Origin: Sandaracinobacteroides hominis
GTDB taxonomy: Bacteria; Pseudomonadota; Alphaproteobacteria; Sphingomonadales; Sphingomonadaceae
Length of the DNA stretch: 64,000 nt
Reading direction: 5' to 3'
Assembly (NCBI RefSeq): GCF_016464365.1
Contig: NZ_JADCUC010000005.1
Coordinates: forward strand, 62,001 to 126,000
A program made the translations under genes and the position numbers. Shown here piece by piece: positions 58,701 through 64,000 of this stretch (its first letter is position 1; each line of letters starts with the position of its first letter). The notes beneath the pieces were generated by a model that saw nothing but the letters and a program-made list of their open reading frames with translations, had not been told where the DNA came from and did no database searches.

Positions 58701-59330
58701 TCAGCCTCCTTGCTTGGTCACAGCAAAATAGCTTTCTCCAGTCCCCGACACTGCGGCGCTTGACCGATATAGGTCACTCGCCTGTGCAGCCGGTGCAGCG
58801 CGGAAGTCGTGCCTCGGTGGGGTGCCTATGATGCGCCAGTAGCCGAACCCCTGATCGAGGAGGACGAGGGCCTTGCGCCCGTCTGCGTACTCCAACTCAA
58901 GCTTCCGCCCGTGAATGGCGCTATCGGTAACCTCGAGTGCGACATCGAGACCAAACTTTTCGCCAAGAAACTGCGCCACGTCCTCCCGGTCTACCTCATG
59001 ATCCCAGTCGTTGAAGATCCGATACGGCACACGGTCTTTCTTCAACGGCTGTACAACAATGTCGACTTCGATAGTGTCGCCGGCCTTCAGCTCTGCGGCA
59101 AGAGTCTCGCAGGTCCGAAGGAACAGAAGCATCGGCAGCGGGGCATTGAGGTAGCGGTCTGAGTAGGAAATCCTGACCAGCTGGCCCGGATGCCAGATGC
59201 CTGCGGCTGCCATATGCTGCTTCAGTTTTGCGCCGAAGCGCTTGCCAAACTTTCCCACCGGGCATTGGCCAAAGCCAAGCATGACCTCCACCTTGTCCCC
59301 GGGAGCGACTTGGCGCTCGAGGTCGTCGGC
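58701..59330 (-). pseudogene. C-terminal remnant of a large protein, probably defence-related
   Basis: The minus-strand frame (open to 59537) has protein-like content from about residue 70 to its stop at 58701: VMLGFGQCPVGKFGKRFG, RISYSDRYLNAPLPMLLFLR, PYRIFNDWDHEVDREDVAQF, DGRKALVLLDQGFGYWRIIG and the end ESYFAVTKQGG. A Y-S-D-R-Y-L segment followed by such a tail recalls, from memory, C-terminal parts of large helicase or ATPase proteins in phage-defence clusters, but I cannot name the family. Residues before about 59330 look like shadow of the opposite gene. It therefore lacks its N-terminal part; the 5' end stops where the GmrSD-like remnant begins. No ribosome-binding site seen. Confidence 0.55.
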
Positions 59331-59339
59331 AGCGATCTG

Positions 59340-60722
59340 AGTGAAGGCCGTCGGTTGATTGACGCTGCCGGCAACAACAGCATGCGTTTCACCAAGCCTC
59401 GGCTTGCGCTGCGCGAACGCGACAAGGGCTTTTTCGCGAAATACGTCCAGAACCTGAAGCTTGAAGCCCTGATCGATCTCGACCCCGCGTCGCTCGACAA
59501 CGAATCCCAGGTCAATATCCGAGCCAATGCAAAGCATTTCGTGCAGGCCGTCGCCGAGGCGCTGCCAACGCCGGAGAAGCTTCAGGAATTCGTCACCTTT
59601 CTATTGACGCGCTGCTATTTGGTGGCTGTCTCCACAGCCAGCCAGGACTCAGCTTTCCGCGTCTTCTCGGTGATGAATAGTCGCGGCCTCGACCTTCAGC
59701 CGACCGATATCATTAAGGCCGACACGATCGGCAAGCTCAAGAGCGAGAACGATCGGCAGCTCTATAACGACAGATGGGAGGAGATGGAGGTCGAGCTAAC
59801 GCGCGACGGCTTCCGGGATCTCTTCACCTATATCCGCATGGTCTATGCCAAGGAGAAAGCTAAGCGCATACTGCTCGAGGAGTTTCGGACCCACGTCCTT
59901 CCGAAAAACCCCGATCCGAAGATCTTCATCGACGATGTGCTCGAGCCGTTTGCGGATGCGCTGGATGCGATCCGCAACGCATCCTATTCCGCGACCTCAC
60001 ACGCCGAGACGGTCAACTATTACATCCGATGGCTTCATCGGATCGATAATTCCGACTGGATCCCGCCAGCGATGCTGTACCTCAAGGAACAGCGGAACAA
60101 GCCGGAACGGGTCGCGCGCTTCTTCGAGTTGCTCGAGCGTCTCGCCGCTTACATGCACATTTGCCGCTGGAACGTGAATGATCGTATCGATGCCTATGCT
60201 AAGCTGATCAACGATATCCAGTCGGGCGCCGAACCGGACGACATGACGCAGTTCGAGTTCAGGGATGACGATCACGAAGCGTTCCGCGACGCGCTGGACG
60301 GCGACATCTATGAGCTGACGCCGCGTCGGCGCAATTATCTCATCCTAAGGCTGGATTCCTTCATCTCCGATGGCGCGGCGAGCTATGATCCCTCGATCCT
60401 TACGATCGAGCATGTCCTGCCGCAGACCGTCCCGGCGAACAGCGAATGGATGACTTGGTGGTCCGACGCATCGGAGCGCAAGGCCTGGGTGCACCGGCTC
60501 GCCAACCTCGTGCCGCTCAACAAGAAGAAGAATTCGTCGGCGCAGAATTACGATTTCGGCCCAAAGTGCGACATCTACTTCTCGGGCACCAAGAACGTGT
60601 CCTCTTACGCGCTGACCAGCCAAGTCATGGCGGAGGATGAATGGACGCCCGAGATCGTCGAGGCCCGCCAGCACCGCCTGCTCAGAATCCTCTACGAGAA
60701 ATGGGGTATCGAAGTGGCCTGA
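59340..60722 (+). pseudogene. GmrSD-like DUF262/DUF1524 nuclease, N-terminally truncated
   Basis: The frame gives the middle and end of a GmrSD-type protein: KPRLALRERDKGFFAKYVQ, LTRCYLVAVSTASQDSAFRV, FSVMNSRGLDLQPTDIIKAD (end of DUF262) and the DUF1524 HNH-like part with TIEHVLPQTVPANSEW and HRLANLVPLNKKKNSSAQNY (His, Asn positions of the beta-beta-alpha metal fold). The start of DUF262, including the D-G-Q-Q-R nucleotide motif, is missing. The frame is open back to 59190, but that part does not resemble the family. GmrSD proteins cut modified DNA (type IV restriction) and need the N-terminal part, so this copy is probably inactive. Confidence 0.75.
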
Positions 60723-61031
60723 AGGCAAGACGATCGGTATGTTACCAATGCCGCCGCGTATTGCTGCTAGGTTGATCCGCCCGCTGGCCGGCAATGGCAC
60801 TGTGGCCGAAAGGCCGGTTTTAGAGCGCCACTTTAAGCCGTTGAACGGCGGCTATTCAGGCGAAAGGTGGTCCGGATTTGGTCCGAAAATCGAGATTGAG
60901 GGTAAATTCCATCCGGCGATGATTCTCGCAGAATCGTAAAGTCGCCAGCACCATCTTCGCAATCGCGGGCTCCACCCCGGGTGATGCCGTCCGCGCTTTC
61001 TTCCAGCACAGACGGGATCACCGGGCGAATG
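60723..61031. other. Intergenic stretch after the defence remnant, no gene seen
   Basis: I find no gene and no second tRNA-Thr sequence here, although the right boundary of the integrated element might be expected nearby. It holds a small hairpin GCCGTT-GAACGGC-like sequence near 60838 and several short inverted repeats. No att copy could be recognised. Confidence 0.4.
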
Positions 61032-62798
61032 CTATTTCGCAACCAGCCCAAACTCTCCGAGCAGTTCGGCGATCTGGGTTCCCTCCAGCTTCTTCATCAG
61101 CATCTTGCGCACGAAGGACGGGCCGGGAATGTCGATCGCCTTGCCGTCGCGCAGCCGGCCGGTCGCGGCCAGCAGACTACGGATGTCGTAGGTGGAATTG
61201 AACACTTCGGGGACACCACGCTCCACGTTCAGCAGGGTATAGACCGCCTCCATCGGGGTGCGCACGGAATATTCAGTGGTAAAGATGCAGTCCCTCTGCT
61301 TCGATTCCGCGAACTGGCCAATGAAGGCGAAGTTCAGCGCGTCCCTTGGCACCACATCCGGCCGGTCACCGGCCTGGCGCGGCATGAAGAAAGAGGTGAT
61401 ATAAGGCATCATGACCGGCACCGTCTTTGCGCCGGTCGCAGCCATATCGGGGATATCCTCCACCGGAACGCCCATGTGGTAGAGCCATTCTTGTGTGATT
61501 TCTTCACCCGTGCACGCCTGCATCGATTTCTTCACATAGTTTCCGGGCGTGTCCACGAACAGCGCGTAGACCCAGACGACAACCTGATCCTTCGGCTGCT
61601 TCTTGAAATGCGGTTGGCGGTTCACGGTCCAGCTCATCAGCCAGCTGGAATCTTTCGCCGTCACGATACCGCCCGTCACGACCTTGCCGCTCAGCGGGTC
61701 GCGCTTTGCGATTCTGTGAATATATTCGGGGATACGGGCATCCAGCGTCGTGACCGTCGCAGATTCCCACTTGGTCTCGGGAATATGCGCGCCGAACACA
61801 TCGGGACGGCCGAAATCATCGGCCTTTGCCGCGATCCGCCGCCACAGATCCCAGGCCGGCGCCGGGCCTTCGTTCAGCTTAGCCGGCGTCTTGTGGTCGC
61901 CATTGTCCGAATTTTCCGTCAATGATCCGATCGTCATGAAAACAAGATCGTTCCGGGTCAGATCGACTCCGCCTTCGGCACCATTCTCGATCCAGTGAAT
62001 CCGCGTTGCCTGCCGGGCGCCGGGACGGATATCGAAATCGACATCCGTCACCTCGACGCCATAGCGGAATTGAACGCCATGGTCCTCCAGCCATTTCACC
62101 AGCGGCAAAACCAGTGATTCATACTGGTTATACTTCGTGAACATCAGCGCGGAGAAATCCGGCAGCCCACCAATATGGTGGATGAAGCGGTGCAGGTACA
62201 GCTTCATCTCCAGCGCGGAATGCCATTCCTCGAAGGCAAACATCGTGCGCCAGTAGAGCCAGAAATTGCTCTTCAGGAAATCGGCGCCGAAAACCTCGTT
62301 GATCCGCTTGTTCTCCATCTCCTCGCGCGTGGCGAGGAAGATCGCGATAATCTCTTTCTGGGCAGTGTCTGTCAGCGTGAACAGACCGTTGGTCTCGGCA
62401 TCCTTGCCTTGCTCCACCGTCGCGCGGCACAGGGAATAGTTGGGATCATCCTTGTTCAGCCAGAAGAATTCGTCGAGCACGCTGGCGCCCTCGATTTCCA
62501 GCGAAGGGATCGACCGATAGAGATCCCACAGGCACTCAAAATGGTTTTCCATCTCGCGGCCGCCGCGGATGACGAACCCTTTCTCCGGCTCTTCGATGCC
62601 GTCGAGGGCGCCGCCGGGCAACAGTTGCTGCTCCAGAATGGTGATCCTATCGCCAGCCATTTGCCCATCGCGGATCAGGAACGCCGCCCCGGCGAGGGCG
62701 GCAAGACCGGAACCGACAAACCAGGCCGTCTTTCCCTCCACGCCTTCGGGTTTGCGCGGGCGGGCGAAGGCCGCAAAATTTCCACTGGTATAGTCCAT
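61032..62798 (-). CDS. Oleate hydratase (FAD-dependent, MCRA family)
   Basis: A 588-residue flavoprotein, normal length for oleate hydratases (PF06100). The Rossmann FAD motif FVGSGLAALAGAAFLIRDG is near residues 28-46, then ILEQQLLPGGALDG, FVIRGGREMENHFECLWDLY and the catalytic-region ENKRINEVFGADFLKSNFWL. TEYSVRTPMEAVYTLLNVER near the end closes the FAD site. It adds water to a cis double bond of oleic or linoleic acid, giving 10-hydroxy fatty acids. It follows a 3-hydroxyacyl-CoA dehydrogenase gene by 23 bp, suggesting a fatty-acid operon. Confidence 0.95.
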   Translation of the reverse strand: MDYTSGNFAAFARPRKPEGVEGKTAWFVGSGLAALAGAAFLIRDGQMAGDRITILEQQLLPGGALDGIEEPEKGFVIRGGREMENHFECLWDLYRSIPSLEIEGASVLDEFFWLNKDDPNYSLCRATVEQGKDAETNGLFTLTDTAQKEIIAIFLATREEMENKRINEVFGADFLKSNFWLYWRTMFAFEEWHSALEMKLYLHRFIHHIGGLPDFSALMFTKYNQYESLVLPLVKWLEDHGVQFRYGVEVTDVDFDIRPGARQATRIHWIENGAEGGVDLTRNDLVFMTIGSLTENSDNGDHKTPAKLNEGPAPAWDLWRRIAAKADDFGRPDVFGAHIPETKWESATVTTLDARIPEYIHRIAKRDPLSGKVVTGGIVTAKDSSWLMSWTVNRQPHFKKQPKDQVVVWVYALFVDTPGNYVKKSMQACTGEEITQEWLYHMGVPVEDIPDMAATGAKTVPVMMPYITSFFMPRQAGDRPDVVPRDALNFAFIGQFAESKQRDCIFTTEYSVRTPMEAVYTLLNVERGVPEVFNSTYDIRSLLAATGRLRDGKAIDIPGPSFVRKMLMKKLEGTQIAELLGEFGLVAK

Positions 62799-62821
62799 GC
62801 CGTTTCTCCCTGTGCTCAGGA

Positions 62822-63685
62822 TCAGTTTGCGGGCTTGTAATGGTAGAAGCCCTCACCGGAGGCGATGCCGAGTTTGCCTTTGTCGATGTAATTTTCCTTC
62901 AGCCAGGCCGCGAGTGCGCGGGCGCTCTCATCCCCCTGCGAAAGGATATTGTAAGGGGTGGTAAGCCCGATGATGTCGTAGATTTGGAACGGCCCCATCG
63001 GCGCTCCCGTCGCGATCCGCCAGACCTTGTCGATATCCTCCGGCTCGGCATAGCCGCCCGCCGCGAGACCGGCAGCGGCGTTCAGGAACGGAACCAGCAG
63101 GGAATTGAGGACATAGCCCGCCTTTTCCCTGTGTATCGGGATGGGCACCATGCCGATGGCGGCGGCAAATGCCACCACCGCATCAAACACCGCCGCGGCG
63201 GTCTCATCCGTGCCCATCACCTCGGCCGTGTTGAACTTCCAGATATTGTTGGCGAAATGCAGCGCCAGAAAGCGGTCGGGACGGCCGGTGAAGGCTTTCA
63301 GGTCGCTGGGCAGAAGGGTGGAGGAATTGGTGGCGAAGATGGTCTTCGCCGGGGCGAGTGAGGCCAGCTTCTGGTAAGTCTGCTGCTTGATCGCCGTAAC
63401 TTCTGGAACCGCCTCGATCACGAGATCCGCGTCCACCACAGCCGCCGCCAGATCGGAGGTCAGCAGGATGCGCGACACGGCATCGGCGGCCTTGCCGTCG
63501 GGCGCACCTTCGACCTCCCGGCTGTAGGTTTCGACCAACGCACCGAACCGCCCGCGGGCCTGTGCCAGCGCGGCCTCGCCGATGTCATAGGCGGTCACGT
63601 TGAAACCACTATAGGCTGTCTGGAACGCGATCTGGCTTCCCAGCACACCGGTGCCAAGCACGGTAACATTGCGGATGTTTGTCAT
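62822..63685 (-). CDS. 3-hydroxyacyl-CoA dehydrogenase
   Basis: A 287-residue NAD-dependent dehydrogenase (PF02737 and PF00725). The dinucleotide-binding motif is VTVLGTGVLGSQIAFQTAYS. The catalytic region is FATNSSTLLPSDL followed by ALHFANNIWKFNTAEVMG, with the catalytic His in LHF, and the C-terminal domain has YVLNSLLVPFLNAAAGLAAG. It oxidises 3-hydroxyacyl-CoA to 3-ketoacyl-CoA. The stop of the upstream thioesterase gene directly abuts its ATG (TGAATG), so the genes are coupled. Chain-length preference unknown. Confidence 0.93.
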   Translation of the reverse strand: MTNIRNVTVLGTGVLGSQIAFQTAYSGFNVTAYDIGEAALAQARGRFGALVETYSREVEGAPDGKAADAVSRILLTSDLAAAVVDADLVIEAVPEVTAIKQQTYQKLASLAPAKTIFATNSSTLLPSDLKAFTGRPDRFLALHFANNIWKFNTAEVMGTDETAAAVFDAVVAFAAAIGMVPIPIHREKAGYVLNSLLVPFLNAAAGLAAGGYAEPEDIDKVWRIATGAPMGPFQIYDIIGLTTPYNILSQGDESARALAAWLKENYIDKGKLGIASGEGFYHYKPAN

Positions 63686-64000
63686 TCAGGAACAGTCCCT
63701 TATTTCGTCGTGATTGAGAAAGGGGGCAGACACCTCCGGAAGAATGCGGACCGGCTTCAGACTTGCCCGGTCGAGCAGCGCCCAGCGAGAGTGCGCGGAG
63801 ACAATGACCCGACTGTCTGCCGCAAGAAACGCCACGCTGCGCTGATAACGGGCGCCGCGCGGAGCCCCATCCAACCAGGTGATTGCGCTGATTTCGTCTC
63901 CGGCTGCGATATTTCCGCGGTAGTCGATTTCGTGCCGCATCACGACGGCAACGAAACGGTCGCGATCCTGCACTCGCGCCGCAACCAGCCAGTGCGCGAC
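63686..64000 (-). CDS. Acyl-CoA thioesterase (4HBT hotdog fold), partial
   Basis: The frame runs off the right edge; about 104 residues are visible. They show the late hotdog-fold pattern: MRHEIDYRGNIAAGDEISAI, TWLDGAPRGARYQRS and SRWALLDRASLKPVRILPEV, as in 4-hydroxybenzoyl-CoA-thioesterase-like or acyl-ACP-type thioesterases. It would release a free acid from an acyl thioester. The 5' end lies beyond the window; GTG 63973 is inside the domain and is not the start. It is directly coupled to the dehydrogenase gene. Confidence 0.8.
   Translation of the reverse strand, partial: VAHWLVAARVQDRDRFVAVVMRHEIDYRGNIAAGDEISAITWLDGAPRGARYQRSVAFLAADSRVIVSAHSRWALLDRASLKPVRILPEVSAPFLNHDEIRDCS

Overview
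The window reads as chromosomal DNA of a GC-rich alphaproteobacterium, most likely a member of the Sphingomonadales. The signs are three TonB-dependent receptor genes in 64 kb, TRAP and RND transport genes, the clpS / rpmI-rplT / pheS-pheT order, DUF2093 next to xseA, and Shine-Dalgarno sequences of the GGAG/AAGGA type. I cannot name a genus from sequence alone.

Left third (1-18.3 kb) is mostly housekeeping: a partial enoyl-CoA hydratase, YbjN and UbiK-like proteins, an RND efflux pump whose membrane-fusion partner carries an in-frame amber stop, clpS, ribosomal proteins L35 and L20, both phenylalanyl-tRNA synthetase subunits, an OmpA-like lipoprotein, a CorC-type membrane protein, purD, xseA and DUF2093. 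A 25-bp tandem triplication sits at the 3' end of purD.

From 18.3 to 26.5 kb lie two TonB-dependent receptors of one broad class. The minus-strand copy has lost its signal peptide and plug domain; the plus-strand copy is intact. Next to them is a divergent pair: a sulfotransferase-like P-loop protein and a TPR-aspartyl/asparaginyl beta-hydroxylase. From 26.5 to 36 kb come clpB, a nitronate monooxygenase, an epoxide-hydrolase-type enzyme, a PQQ-type sugar dehydrogenase, a TetR regulator with an isoaspartyl peptidase, and an acetyl-esterase-like protein.

From about 35 to 50.8 kb is a coherent pectin/uronate utilisation locus. It holds a receptor, a PL1-type pectate lyase, a type-B carboxylesterase, kdgK, kduD, kduI, a LacI-family regulator, a DUF6807/PmoA-like protein, a complete TRAP transporter (DctM, DctQ, DctP) and a 2-keto-4-pentenoate-hydratase-like protein. 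Four near-identical 14-bp imperfect palindromes (consensus GGTAACCGGTGTCA) lie upstream of the receptor, the lyase, kduI and the transporter operon. They are placed like LacI-type operators over promoter elements. The lyase would release unsaturated oligogalacturonides, the receptor and TRAP system would import products, and KduI, KduD and KdgK would convert 5-keto-4-deoxyuronate to KDPG. The KDPG aldolase and an unsaturated-uronyl hydrolase or oligogalacturonide lyase are not in the window.

From 50.9 to 56.9 kb are a VOC protein, a CaiB/BaiF CoA transferase, a sulfatase with a C-T-A-G-R active-site motif, a DUF1622 membrane protein, a formylglycine-generating enzyme that could activate the sulfatase, and a Crp/Fnr regulator. 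At 57.06 kb the 3' half of a tRNA-Thr(CGT) adjoins a P4-type tyrosine integrase, which marks one end of an integrated element. Its cargo is a decayed defence remnant: two divergent genes, one a GmrSD-like DUF262/DUF1524 protein, that both lack their 5' parts and meet head to head. The right end (61-64 kb) holds an oleate hydratase, a 3-hydroxyacyl-CoA dehydrogenase and a thioesterase cut by the window edge.
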